In this document: one piece after another, positions 16,604-25,260 of the stretch
Position numbering within the stretch: the stretch's first letter is position 1
Layout of the letters: each line of letters begins with the position of its first letter
Source of the DNA: Sutterella massiliensis
GTDB lineage: Bacteria > Pseudomonadota > Gammaproteobacteria > Burkholderiales > Burkholderiaceae_F
NCBI RefSeq assembly: GCF_016899755.1
Contig: NZ_JACJJC010000001.1
Location: 62,001 to 126,000 of the forward strand
DNA: 64,000 nucleotides
Direction: 5' to 3'
Notes under the pieces: model-generated
The model's database searches: none
Told to the model about the DNA's origin: nothing
Seen by the model: the letters and a program-made list of their open reading frames with translations, nothing else
Program-made: the position numbers and the translations under genes

Positions 16604-17326
16604 ATGCATAAGTCGCCTCGCCGCATTTTGATCATTGACGACGACGTCGATCTCGTGACGCTCCTCGTCGACTACTTCACGCTTGAAGGCCTTCAGACCA
16701 CTCCCGCCTATAACGGTCCGGAAGGACTCGCGCAGCTCAAGCACGGCACGTTCGATCTCGTCGTGCTCGACGTGATGATGCCCGGCATGAGCGGCATTGA
16801 CGTGCTGCGCGAAATTCGCGCTACAAGTCAGATTCCCGTCCTCATGCTTACTGCGCGCGGCGACCCCGTCGACCGCATTTTGGGGCTTGAACTCGGTGCT
16901 GACGACTATGTCCCGAAACCCTGCCCGCCGCGCGAACTCGTTGCACGCATCGGCGCTATTCTGCGTCGCTCAGCCCACGCGGAGGCCATGATCGCGCCGC
17001 TCAAAGTCGGCCCCGTTACCATTGACCCGAGCAAGCGCCGCGTCTCTTGCGGCGACCGTCCGATCGATCTCACGAGCACGGAATTCTCGCTTTTTGACAT
17101 GCTCGCGCGGAGCGTCGGCAAACCCGTTGCCAAAGAGGACATCTACCCGAAGGTGCTCGGCCGTGCGATGGGCCCCTTTGATCGTGCCATTGACGTGCAC
17201 GTTTCCTCCATTCGGCACAAACTCGCCAGAGCCGTCGGCAAAGCCCTTGCAATCGACAGCATCCGCGGCGTCGGCTACCAGCTAGTGATCCTCTCGCAAA
17301 CGCCGTTGCCCCCCGAAGAGAACTGA
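16604..17326 (+). CDS. CpxR-like OmpR-family response regulator
   Basis: The 240-residue protein has a receiver domain with acidic D12/D13, phosphoacceptor D56 in VVLDVMMPG, and the T and K switch residues (LMLTARG, PKPCPPRELVARI). A winged-helix DNA-binding domain follows. The segments LGADDYVPKP, ELVARIGAILRRS and PFDRAIDVHVSSIRHKL match CpxR more closely than other OmpR relatives. I chose the ATG at 16604; an upstream TTG at 16577 would add nine unconserved residues. It diverges from the efflux operon and precedes its kinase. Confidence 0.9.
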   Translation: MHKSPRRILIIDDDVDLVTLLVDYFTLEGLQTTPAYNGPEGLAQLKHGTFDLVVLDVMMPGMSGIDVLREIRATSQIPVLMLTARGDPVDRILGLELGADDYVPKPCPPRELVARIGAILRRSAHAEAMIAPLKVGPVTIDPSKRRVSCGDRPIDLTSTEFSLFDMLARSVGKPVAKEDIYPKVLGRAMGPFDRAIDVHVSSIRHKLARAVGKALAIDSIRGVGYQLVILSQTPLPPEEN

Positions 17327-17398
17327 ACTTGCCGCCTCGCGCGCAAATAGGCCGCATCGGCGGTCTAGCTAGCGCGTACGATCGTCCGGAGTCTGAAA

Positions 17399-18817
17399 GT
17401 GCCGCCGCTGCCCGCTTCGTTCAACAGTTTGTTCTGGCGCCTCTTTTGCGGCCTCATTGCCGTCATTCTGGCAACGGCCGCCGCGGTTTGGACCGCCGCC
17501 TACGTCGTGCAGTCGCAGGTCGTCGCCAAGCTCGAAAATTCGCTTTCGCTTCGCTACGGCGGACAGCGCGCAGTCGAAACGGCCTTCATCATGCACCGCT
17601 ACGCGGGCGAGGCAGGGCTCGTCGAGTGGCTTCTGAGCGATGCCAACCAAAGGCCGACTGTCTTCGTAATGACAAAATCAGGGGTCGAACTGAGCGGACG
17701 AACGGTACCGGAACGTGCTCGTCAGCTCCTGGAAGCCCTGCAGAGCGGCAAGGTCCCCGACGCACGAGGCGAAGGTTTCCCTTCCGAAGCGGTCAAAACA
17801 GTTGAGATCGGAGGCAAGCCCTACTTCATATTTGCCGTGCACACTTCACTGCCCCCCGTGCGGCTCAATCTTTTCCCCTTCAACAGCCTTACACCGGCGC
17901 TTACGGCCATCGTTTCAGCACTGTTACTCACGCTCTGCGTCGCGTGGCTTCTCGCGCTCTATTATTCGCGTCCCCTGCGTCGGCTCGACGCAGCGATGCG
18001 GAAAGTGGCTGAAGGCGACCTCAGCACGCGAATCGAAAAGGACATCGGCCCCGCGGACGGCGAGGTCGCAGCACTTGCCAAGGTTTTCGACCGGATGGCC
18101 GACCAGATTGAAAAGCTCATCAACCGGCAGCGCAAGCTTTTTCACAACGTCAGCCATGAAATCAGAAGCCCCTTGGCCCGCATTGAAGTGGCCACTGACC
18201 TTGCCAAGCTCGATCCGAGTCGCGTACCCGCTTCGCTCGAACGCATCGAAAAAGAGGTTCGCGCCATTGACGAACTGATAGGAAGCCTCCTCACCTATGC
18301 ACGACTTGAGGGCGGCATTGTGCTTGAGACGGCAACCGTATCGGCTCGCGCCTTTCTGGGCGCCGTGCGCGACACGCTCGCCTTTGAAGCGCAGAGCCGC
18401 GGCGTTGAAGTAAAGCTCGTCGATCGGCTGACAGAAGACATCACGCTCGAAGTCAATGAAGCCGCGCTCTCGAGCGCACTCATCAACATTGGGCGCAATG
18501 CACTGCGCTTCACACCCGAGCGCGGTACCATCACGCTCGCCGTCGAGCTGCGCGCCAAAGGTTTGCTCATCCGCTGCATCGACGAGGGCCCCGGAATGTC
18601 AGAAGAAGAGCTCGCTCGCATGTTCGACCCGTTCGTGCGCGGCAACCGCGAACATACGGGTACTGGGTTCGGTCTTGGCCTTGCAATTGCCAAAAGCGCC
18701 GTTGCGAGTCAACACGGTACGCTGTCGGCCAAAAACGTCCTCCCGCACGGGCTTGAATTCGAAATTACCTTGCCCGTACAAACTGAAAACGGCAGCCTGA
18801 AAAAGGCCGCCGTTTGA
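17399..18817 (+). CDS. CpxA-like sensor histidine kinase
   Basis: The 472-residue inner-membrane kinase has a first helix at about 12-36, a periplasmic domain to about 160, a second helix near 170-190, then HAMP. The dimerisation box HNVSHEIRSPLARIE follows (phosphorylated H253), then N, G1 (DEGPGMS) and G2 (GTGFGLGLAIAKS) ATP-binding boxes. The start is a GTG at 17399 preceded by CGGAG. It follows the regulator by 72 bases. The ligand is unknown. Its pairing with a drug-efflux operon suggests envelope-stress or toxicant sensing, and no CpxP-like gene is present. Confidence 0.9.
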   Translation: MPPLPASFNSLFWRLFCGLIAVILATAAAVWTAAYVVQSQVVAKLENSLSLRYGGQRAVETAFIMHRYAGEAGLVEWLLSDANQRPTVFVMTKSGVELSGRTVPERARQLLEALQSGKVPDARGEGFPSEAVKTVEIGGKPYFIFAVHTSLPPVRLNLFPFNSLTPALTAIVSALLLTLCVAWLLALYYSRPLRRLDAAMRKVAEGDLSTRIEKDIGPADGEVAALAKVFDRMADQIEKLINRQRKLFHNVSHEIRSPLARIEVATDLAKLDPSRVPASLERIEKEVRAIDELIGSLLTYARLEGGIVLETATVSARAFLGAVRDTLAFEAQSRGVEVKLVDRLTEDITLEVNEAALSSALINIGRNALRFTPERGTITLAVELRAKGLLIRCIDEGPGMSEEELARMFDPFVRGNREHTGTGFGLGLAIAKSAVASQHGTLSAKNVLPHGLEFEITLPVQTENGSLKKAAV

Positions 18818-18992
18818 CGAAACTACGACGCAGCCGCTCGGCCGCATCGGACCGTTTTCTTCACAAAAGCTGCTCGCATAGAAGATTCATTATCTGACAA
18901 AAAACCGCCCACGGAAAACTTCTCAAAGCGCTTTCTCGATCCGCGTCAAAGAGACGCAGTACAGGACCTGCTCATTCGAATCGTCGGCGCAA

Positions 18993-19015
18993 AATGGGTG
19001 GATCTGCAACCCATT
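18993..19015 (+). other. Hairpin in the leader of the EF-G-like gene
   Basis: AATGGGT at 18993-18999 pairs with ACCCATT at 19009-19015 around a nine-base loop, 25 bases before the ATG at 19040. It could modulate translation or be fortuitous. The rest of the 222-base spacer back to 18818 shows only a short GCGTC/GACGC pairing at 18943-18957. Confidence 0.3.
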
Positions 19016-19039
19016 CCAAATCATCTAGGGGCGGTTCAT

Positions 19040-21091
19040 ATGAGCAACTATTCCACTGAAAATCTTCGTACTTTGGCGTTGGTAGGGCACGGCTCCTGCG
19101 GCAAGACTTCCCTCATCGAAGCCATGCTCTACCGTTCCGGCATGATTTCCGAACTCGGCAGCGTCGAGCGCGGCAACACCATGTGCGACAACGACCCGCT
19201 CGAAAAGCAGGTTCAGCACTCGATTCGCCTTGCCGTGGCGCATATCGACACGGCCATGCCCGACCTCACGCCCGTACGCATTCACGTGCTCGACACCCCG
19301 GGCTATGCCGACTACCTTGGTCAGGACCTCTCGGCGCTTGATGCCGTCAAATCCGTCGCAGCCGTCATTGACGCCACGAAGGGTCCGGAACTCCTCACAA
19401 TCCGCATGATGCAGGCGGCCAAGGAGCGCAACCTCTGCCGCATGATTGTCGTCAATAAGTGCGACGCGCCCGACGCGGATCTCGAAAAACTGCTCGAAGA
19501 ACTTCGTGAAACCTGGGGTCCCGGCGTTTTGCCGATCAACCTTCCGACCAAGAACCGCACCCGCGTGATCGACTGCTTCGACCGCGACACAGGTGAATCG
19601 GACATCATGAGCGTTGAGGACGTGCACCGTGCCTTCATCGAGCGCATCATCGAAGAAGACGACGAGATGCTCGAGAAGTATCTCGAGGAAGGTCACGTTG
19701 ACCCGCGCCTGCTCCATCCGCTCGTTACGAAGGCACTGCGCGAAGGCCATGTGATCCCCGTCTGCTTTACCTCCGCGAAGAACCTCATCGGCATCCGCGA
19801 CTTCATGAAGGTGATCATTCGCCATCTGCCGAGTCCGGCCGAAGCCAACGACGCGCTCTTCCTCAATGCCGACGGCACGCCCTACAAGACCGTACCCGAC
19901 AAGAATCTGCCGCTCATCGCTCAGGTCTTCAAGATCGTCAACGACCCGTACATCGGCAAGATCGGTGTCTTCCGCGTGCATCAGGGCACGATGAAGAAGG
20001 ACTCCGTCGTCTACATCGACGACAGCAAGAAGGGCGTCAAGACTGCGCATCCGCTCATTCTGCAGGGCAAGAATACGGCTGAAACCGACTCGCTCTGCCC
20101 GGGTGACATCGGCGCCATCGCCAAGATCGACGAACTGCGTTACGGCTCGGTCATTCACGGCGACCCGGAACTCACTGGCGTTCACATGCGTCCGATCGCA
20201 TTCCCGAAACCCATGTACGGCCTTGCCATCAAGCCCGCCCGCCGCGGCGATGAAAGCCGCATGAGCGAAGTGCTCCAAAAGATGCAGTCCGAAGACCCGA
20301 CGATGGTCGTCGAACACGACACCGTTCTGAACGAAACGGTGATCCGCGGCTTGACCGACATGCATGTCCGCTCGATTCTCGAGCGCATGCTCGTCAACTT
20401 CAAGCTTGAAGTCGAAACCTCGACACCTTCGATTCCTTACCGCGAAACGATCGCCGCACAGGCCGAAGGGCATGCACGCCACAAGAAGCAGACGGGCGGC
20501 GCCGGCCAGTTCGGCGAAGTGTATCTGCGCGTCGAACCGTTGCCGCGCGGCGCGGGCTTCGAATTCGTCGATCAGGTTAAGGGCGGCGCCATCCCCTACA
20601 ACCTGATTCCTGCCGTAGAAAAGGGCGTGCGAGAAGTGCTCGCCACGGGCTACGCAGCTGGCTATCCGCTGCAGGACCTTCGCGTCATTGTCTACGACGG
20701 AAAGAGCCACCCTGTCGACTCGAAGGAAGTCGCCTTTGTCGCCGCAGGCCGCAAGGCGTTCCTCGACGCTCTCGAAAAGGCCAAACCTCAGGTGCTCGAA
20801 CCAATCGTCTCGGTCGAAATCACCGCCCCCGAAAGCTACATGGGTGACATTGCGGGCGACCTCGCCAGCCGCCGCGGTCAAGTCTCCAATACCGAATCGC
20901 TCCCCGGCGGCATCATGGAGATCACTGGCGTTGTGCCGCTGGCCGAGCTCGACGACTACGCGACGCGCCTGCACGCCATCACGCAGGGCACGGGTGCCTG
21001 GAGCATGACGCTCGATAGCTACCAGCCGCTGCCCGCGCAGAAGCAGGCAGAACTTGCTGCTAAGTTCCAGCGCAAGGAAGAGGTCGACTAA
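19040..21091 (+). CDS. Elongation factor G-like GTPase paralogue
   Basis: The 683-residue protein follows EF-G domain order (G domain, beta barrel, domains III-V). Its G domain is altered. G1 is GHGSCGKTS (16-24) instead of the usual GHIDAGKTT. The switch I RGIT motif cannot be found. G3 reads DTPGY (85-89), placing a tyrosine where translational GTPases have the catalytic histidine. NKCD (139-142) is intact. Such EF-G-like proteins occur beside a normal fusA in many bacteria, and their role is unsettled. A GGGGCGG sequence precedes the ATG at 19040. Confidence 0.88.
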   Translation: MSNYSTENLRTLALVGHGSCGKTSLIEAMLYRSGMISELGSVERGNTMCDNDPLEKQVQHSIRLAVAHIDTAMPDLTPVRIHVLDTPGYADYLGQDLSALDAVKSVAAVIDATKGPELLTIRMMQAAKERNLCRMIVVNKCDAPDADLEKLLEELRETWGPGVLPINLPTKNRTRVIDCFDRDTGESDIMSVEDVHRAFIERIIEEDDEMLEKYLEEGHVDPRLLHPLVTKALREGHVIPVCFTSAKNLIGIRDFMKVIIRHLPSPAEANDALFLNADGTPYKTVPDKNLPLIAQVFKIVNDPYIGKIGVFRVHQGTMKKDSVVYIDDSKKGVKTAHPLILQGKNTAETDSLCPGDIGAIAKIDELRYGSVIHGDPELTGVHMRPIAFPKPMYGLAIKPARRGDESRMSEVLQKMQSEDPTMVVEHDTVLNETVIRGLTDMHVRSILERMLVNFKLEVETSTPSIPYRETIAAQAEGHARHKKQTGGAGQFGEVYLRVEPLPRGAGFEFVDQVKGGAIPYNLIPAVEKGVREVLATGYAAGYPLQDLRVIVYDGKSHPVDSKEVAFVAAGRKAFLDALEKAKPQVLEPIVSVEITAPESYMGDIAGDLASRRGQVSNTESLPGGIMEITGVVPLAELDDYATRLHAITQGTGAWSMTLDSYQPLPAQKQAELAAKFQRKEEVD

Positions 21092-21117
21092 GCGTCCTCA
21101 AAGCTGCATCGCAATCG

Positions 21118-21193
21118 TCCGTTCCGAACTCGTTCGGAACGGACCCGAGCGGATTGACGAAAGAGGCCGGTCCTTCGGATACCGGCCTTTTTT
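21118..21193 (+). terminator. Palindrome followed by a strong intrinsic terminator
   Basis: TCCGTTCCGAA at 21118-21128 is mirrored exactly at 21133-21143. GGCCGGT at 21165-21171 then pairs with ACCGGCC at 21181-21187 and runs into six Ts. The second hairpin is a textbook terminator for the EF-G-like gene. Confidence 0.85.
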
Positions 21194-21236
21194 CGTTCGT
21201 GTCGTCCGCAGACGGTGTTGGAGCGGCGCGCGCGTC

Positions 21237-21242
21237 TATAAT
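21237..21242 (+). promoter_or_regulatory. Sigma-70 -10 box upstream of the FmdB-type gene
   Basis: A perfect TATAAT lies 38 bases before the ATG at 21281, with transcription expected near 21249. No convincing -35 is seen; GTGTTG at 21215-21220 is the nearest candidate. Confidence 0.5.
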
Positions 21243-21280
21243 CACGTCTCTTCAAGAAAACTTTGGCGTCAGAAAAGAAA

Positions 21281-21508
21281 ATGCCGATTTACGCTTACAA
21301 ATGCTCTTCCTGCGGCTTTGAAAAGGACTATCTGCAGAAGATGAGCGACAAGCCGCTTACGAAGTGCCCGAACTGCGGCAAAGACACTTTCCGAAAGGAA
21401 CTTTCCGCACCCGGCTTCGAACTGAAGGGTTCCGGCTGGGCTGCGACCGACTTCGGCGGCGGCCCCAAGGCCGTACCCGCAGTGCACGCCCGCAACAATA
21501 AAAACTGA
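21281..21508 (+). CDS. FmdB-family zinc-ribbon protein
   Basis: This 75-residue protein begins MPIYAYKCSSCGFEKDYLQ and has CxxC pairs in CSSC and CPNC, the zinc-ribbon layout of the FmdB/CxxC_CxxC_SSSS family. The C-terminal region is Gly/Ala/Lys-rich. It is a putative regulator of unknown role, and in betaproteobacteria it commonly sits beside DUF502 and aspS, as here. The ATG at 21281 gives the conserved MPIY start. Confidence 0.9.
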   Translation: MPIYAYKCSSCGFEKDYLQKMSDKPLTKCPNCGKDTFRKELSAPGFELKGSGWAATDFGGGPKAVPAVHARNNKN

Positions 21509-21525
21509 CGTCGCAGACAAACACC

Positions 21526-21571
21526 AAAAAGCCGCGCTCCTTTCCTTTGACGGGAAGCCGCGGCTTTTTCT
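21526..21571 (+). terminator. Intrinsic terminator after the FmdB-type gene
   Basis: AAAAAGCCGCG at 21526-21536 pairs with CGCGGCTTTTT at 21559-21569. It ends 11 bases before the DUF502 start codon, so it may act as an attenuator for that gene or block its ribosome site when folded. Confidence 0.7.
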
Positions 21572-21580
21572 GTATTCGCC

Positions 21581-22189
21581 ATGCTCAAGAAATATTTCTC
21601 TGCCGGTCTTCTGCTCTGGATTCCGCTCGCCGTCACCGTCTGGGTGCTCGAATCGATCATCCGCTGGAGCGACTCACTTCTCGGTCTGCTGCCGCCCGAC
21701 TGGCGTCCGGACGCCTTTCTCGGCTTTCACGTGCCGGGAATCGGACTCGTCATTGCCGGGATTGTCATTCTCGTTACCGGAGTTCTCGTAGCCAACATCA
21801 TCGGCCAGTGGGTGCTGCGCGCCTGGGAATCGCTTCTCGAAAAAATCCCGTTCGTGCGACCGATCTACTCCGGCGTCAAGCAGATCCTACAGACCATCCT
21901 CTCTGACCAGACGCAGAGCTTCAAGGAGGTGGTTCTGATCGAATTCCCGCGTCCGGGCGTTTGGACCTACGGTTTTGTCGTAGCTGAACCGGGTAAAAAA
22001 ACAGCCAAGGAGATCGGGGGCGAGTCGCTTGTAACCGTTTTCGTGCCGACAGCCCCGAACCCGACGTCGGGCTATGTCCTCATGGTTGAACGCAGCGCAC
22101 TCAAGCCCACTTCGGCCACGGTTGACGAAGCCTTCAAATTCCATATTTCCCTCGGGGTGATGACGCCGGCGGCTGACAAAAGTGCCTGA
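21581..22189 (+). CDS. DUF502 family inner-membrane protein
   Basis: The 202-residue protein has two transmembrane segments (about 5-25 and 50-76), then the conserved RPIYSGVKQILQTIL stretch and the PNPTSGYVLMVER segment that mark DUF502. Its function is not known. It lies between the FmdB-type gene and aspS, a conserved neighbourhood in betaproteobacteria. A hairpin terminator ends 11 bases before its ATG, so it probably depends on read-through. Confidence 0.9.
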   Translation: MLKKYFSAGLLLWIPLAVTVWVLESIIRWSDSLLGLLPPDWRPDAFLGFHVPGIGLVIAGIVILVTGVLVANIIGQWVLRAWESLLEKIPFVRPIYSGVKQILQTILSDQTQSFKEVVLIEFPRPGVWTYGFVVAEPGKKTAKEIGGESLVTVFVPTAPNPTSGYVLMVERSALKPTSATVDEAFKFHISLGVMTPAADKSA

Positions 22190-22341
22190 TGAACGAACAA
22201 TCGACGCCAGAAAAGGCTTTGCAAATACCGTCCGAGGCACAGGGTGCCGTTGAAATTGCGCGCCGACACCTTCCCGTACCTTTGTTGGCGCTAAAATTTT
22301 TGCTATGCGCGCTCTTTGAAAAGAGCACCTTTGACGGCTAG
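22189..22341 (+). CDS. Possible small protein coupled to the DUF502 gene
   Basis: An ATG overlapping the DUF502 stop (TGATG) opens a 50-codon frame ending in TAG at 22341. The product would begin [19 protein letters not shown] and carry a short hydrophobic stretch, [13 protein letters not shown]. The overlap suggests coupled translation, but no homologue is recognised. The 286-base spacer before aspS could hold such a frame by chance. The remainder (22342-22475) shows nothing clear apart from the aspS ribosome site. Confidence 0.3.
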   Translation: MNEQSTPEKALQIPSEAQGAVEIARRHLPVPLLALKFLLCALFEKSTFDG

Positions 22342-22475
22342 CCTTTGCCTTTCGAGGCCCGATTCCGAACCGGGGCAGCGTTTCAACCTATCAAGTTTCG
22401 GCACGCGCAGATTGCTGCGCGTCTCTTAAATCAACCGACCGAATGCGTTCTTATTCGGCTTTTCTGGGAGCTTCT

Positions 22476-24269
22476 ATGCGAACCGTGTACTCTGGCTTGG
22501 TCGATGAATCGTTCATTGGCCAGACTGTGACCCTCTACGGTTGGGCCCACCGCCGCCGCGACCATGGCGGCGTCATCTTCATCGACCTTCGCGACCGCGA
22601 AGGTCTCGTGCAGGTCGTCTGCGACCCGGACCGTCCCGACGTTTTCGCGACGGCCGACAAGTGCCGCAACGAATACTGCCTCAAGGTCGTCGGCCTTGTG
22701 CGCGCTCGCCCGGAAGGCACCAAGAACGAAAACCTCATCTCGGGCGGCGTTGAAGTTCTCTGCCAGGAACTCGAAATTCTTTCGGCGTCCGCCACGCCTC
22801 CGTTCAACCTTGACGATCAGAACCTTTCTGAAACGACGCGTTTGACGTACCGCATTCTCGACCTTCGCCGTCCCCAGATGCAGAAGAACCTGCGCACGCG
22901 CTATCGCGCGGCAATGGCCTTCCGCAAGTTCCTCGACGCGCACGGCTTTATCGACATCGAAACGCCGATGCTCACGCGCTCGACCCCGGAAGGTGCCCGC
23001 GACTACCTCGTGCCCTCGCGCGTTCAGGAGGGCTGCTTCTACGCGCTGCCGCAGTCGCCGCAGCTCTTCAAGCAGATGCTGATGTGCGCCGGGTTCGACC
23101 GCTACTACCAGATCGTCAAGTGCTTCCGCGACGAAGACCTTCGCGCCGACCGCCAGCCCGAATTCACTCAGGTCGATATTGAAACGTCCTTCCTCACGAT
23201 GGACGAAATCCGCGGCCTCATGGAAGAGCTCGTTCGCACGGTCTTCAAGGAAGTCCTCGACGTCGACCTGAAGAACCCGTTCCCGACCATGCACTGGGAC
23301 GAGGCGATGGCCCGCTACGGCTCGGACAAGCCCGACCTTCGCGTGCATCTTGAACTCAAGGAGGTCACCGACATCGTCGCGAACTCGCAGTTCAAGGTCT
23401 TCTCGGGCGTGAAGAACCTCCACAACGGCAAGGTCGTCGCCCTCTGCGTGCCCGGCGCCGCCTCCATGCCGCGCTCGGAAATCGACGCCTACACCGAATT
23501 CGTCAAGATCTACGGCGCCAAAGGCCTCGCCTATATCAAGATCAACGAACTCGCCCGTGGCCGCGAAGGTCTGCAGTCGCCGATCGTCAAGAACCTCTCG
23601 GACGACGAACTCAAGGGCATCCTTGAGCGCACGGGTGCCAAGGACGGCGACGTCGTCTTCTTCGGTGCCGACAAGGCCAAGATCGTTTGGGACAGCCTCG
23701 GCGCACTTCGCCTGAAGATTGGTCACTCCGAATTTGGCAAGTCGCACGGCCTCTTCACGGAAGGCTGGCAACCCCTGTGGGTCATCAATTTCCCGATGTT
23801 CGAGTACTCGGAAGAAGAAGACCGCTGGGTCTCGTGCCACCACCCGTTCACCTGCCCGCTCGACGGTCACGAAGACAAGCTCATCAGCGACCCCGAACAC
23901 TGCTACGCCAAGGCCTACGACTGCGTGCTCAACGGCTGGGAAATTGGAGGCGGCTCGATTCGTATCCACCGCGAAGATGTTCAGGAAAAGGTCTTTGAAG
24001 CCCTCAAGATCGGTCCGGAAGAAGCCCGTCAGAAGTTCGGCTTCCTGCTCGAAGCCCTGCAGTTCGGCGCGCCCCCGCACGGTGGCATCGCCTTCGGTCT
24101 CGACCGCATCGTCACGATGATGTGCGGTGCCGACTCGATTCGCGACGTCATCGCCTTCCCGAAGACCCAGCGCGCTCAGTGCCTGCTCACGCACGCCCCG
24201 GCGCCCGTGGATGAAAAGCAGCTGCGTGAACTGCACATCAAGCTGCGCCGCGAACCCAAGCCCGAATAA
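22476..24269 (+). CDS. aspS: Aspartate--tRNA ligase
   Basis: The 597-residue class II synthetase has an N-terminal OB fold that binds the anticodon ([15 protein letters not shown], about residues 18-32). Motif 2 is [20 protein letters not shown], a bacterial GAD insertion follows, and motif 3 is GIAFGLDRI. It charges tRNA-Asp. Many proteobacterial enzymes are non-discriminating and also charge tRNA-Asn for GatCAB; that cannot be settled here. GGGAG at 22466-22470 supports the ATG at 22476. Confidence 0.97.
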   Translation: MRTVYSGLVDESFIGQTVTLYGWAHRRRDHGGVIFIDLRDREGLVQVVCDPDRPDVFATADKCRNEYCLKVVGLVRARPEGTKNENLISGGVEVLCQELEILSASATPPFNLDDQNLSETTRLTYRILDLRRPQMQKNLRTRYRAAMAFRKFLDAHGFIDIETPMLTRSTPEGARDYLVPSRVQEGCFYALPQSPQLFKQMLMCAGFDRYYQIVKCFRDEDLRADRQPEFTQVDIETSFLTMDEIRGLMEELVRTVFKEVLDVDLKNPFPTMHWDEAMARYGSDKPDLRVHLELKEVTDIVANSQFKVFSGVKNLHNGKVVALCVPGAASMPRSEIDAYTEFVKIYGAKGLAYIKINELARGREGLQSPIVKNLSDDELKGILERTGAKDGDVVFFGADKAKIVWDSLGALRLKIGHSEFGKSHGLFTEGWQPLWVINFPMFEYSEEEDRWVSCHHPFTCPLDGHEDKLISDPEHCYAKAYDCVLNGWEIGGGSIRIHREDVQEKVFEALKIGPEEARQKFGFLLEALQFGAPPHGGIAFGLDRIVTMMCGADSIRDVIAFPKTQRAQCLLTHAPAPVDEKQLRELHIKLRREPKPE

Positions 24270-24281
24270 GCTTTCGGCTTG

Positions 24282-24360
24282 ACCGAATCCGCTCGCTGAA
24301 GCGGATTCGGTACGGCACGCTCCCCGCCGTCAGTCCAAGCTGCGGCGGGTTTCTTTTTTT
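24282..24360 (+). terminator. Tandem hairpin and intrinsic terminator after aspS
   Basis: ACCGAATCCGCT at 24282-24293 pairs exactly with AGCGGATTCGGT at 24300-24311. CCCGCCG at 24323-24329 then pairs with CGGCGGG at 24343-24349 and is followed by TTTC and seven Ts. The second hairpin is the terminator. Confidence 0.85.
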
Positions 24361-24381
24361 CTTTCCCCCCTCTCTTTTCTC

Positions 24382-25260
24382 ATGCAAAGCCTTTGGATGC
24401 TTGCCGCGGCTGCCTGCTTCTCGCTCATGGCAGCCTGCACCAAGTTCGGCGCCCAAGATTTCGGCACGTTCGAGCTCGTTTTCTACCGCTCGCTTTTTGG
24501 CGTCGTCACGATCGGTGGCTGGGCACTGGTCAAGGGACTGAGTATCCGCACTGAACGCTTTCTCTCGCACATGAAGCGCAGCTTCCTCGGTACGCTCGCG
24601 CTCTCGATCTGGTTCTTCGCGATCGGCGCGCTGCCGCTCGGTACGGCGATGACGCTCAACTACACGAACCCGCTCTACATGGCGCTCATCCTGACAATAC
24701 TCGCCATTCGCAGGAAAGAGCCCCTGGAGCTTGGTCTCGTCGGGAGCGTCCTCGTCGGCTTCTTCGGCATCACGTTGGTATTGCGCCCGGAACTGCGAGC
24801 CGGTGACGAAGCCGCCGCGCTCATCGGCGCGAGCGCTGGTTTTTTCACGGCTCTTGCCTATTTCCAAGTGAAAGAGCTTTGCGTCATGAAAGAGCCCGAA
24901 TGGCGCATCGTTTTCTTCTTTACGCTTTTCGGCACCGTTTGGGGACTGGTCGGTCAGCTTCTCGACGGAGGCCTCCATCCGCTCACGGCACAGAACATTC
25001 CGCCGCTCCTCGGTATGGGCATCTTTGCGACGATTGCGCAACTTTGCATGACGCGCGCCTGGGGCGCAGGCAATATGCTCCTTACAAGCGCGCTGCAGTT
25101 TTCTGCGATTGTCTTTGCAGCATTTCTTGGCCTCGTACTCTTTAGCGAGCCGATCTCGCTGCAGAGCGCCGTCGGCATCGGCATCATCATTGCTGCGGGG
25201 ATTACCGCAACACTTCTCACCAAGCGCTCGACAGCTAAACCATCAGCGGCCAAGCGATAA
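24382..25260 (+). CDS. EamA-family (DMT superfamily) transporter
   Basis: The 292-residue protein has about ten hydrophobic segments in two repeated EamA halves. The first begins LWMLAAAACFSLMAACTKF; the second contains ILVV-type helices near LLLTSALQFSAIVFAAFLGLVLFSEPIS. These exporters move amino acids, nucleobases or other metabolites, and the substrate cannot be told here. Its last 18 bases overlap the end of the convergent primase-like gene. Confidence 0.88.
   Translation: MQSLWMLAAAACFSLMAACTKFGAQDFGTFELVFYRSLFGVVTIGGWALVKGLSIRTERFLSHMKRSFLGTLALSIWFFAIGALPLGTAMTLNYTNPLYMALILTILAIRRKEPLELGLVGSVLVGFFGITLVLRPELRAGDEAAALIGASAGFFTALAYFQVKELCVMKEPEWRIVFFFTLFGTVWGLVGQLLDGGLHPLTAQNIPPLLGMGIFATIAQLCMTRAWGAGNMLLTSALQFSAIVFAAFLGLVLFSEPISLQSAVGIGIIIAAGITATLLTKRSTAKPSAAKR

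Noticed and set aside
19025-20974. Long open frame (649 codons) antisense to the EF-G-like gene
   Set aside because: It is the mirror of a GC-rich gene with strong codon bias. The + strand product has clear EF-G domains, while the antisense product has no recognisable domain.
22431-24236. Long open frame (601 codons) antisense to aspS
   Set aside because: The + strand encodes a complete aspartyl-tRNA synthetase; the antisense frame follows from its codon use.
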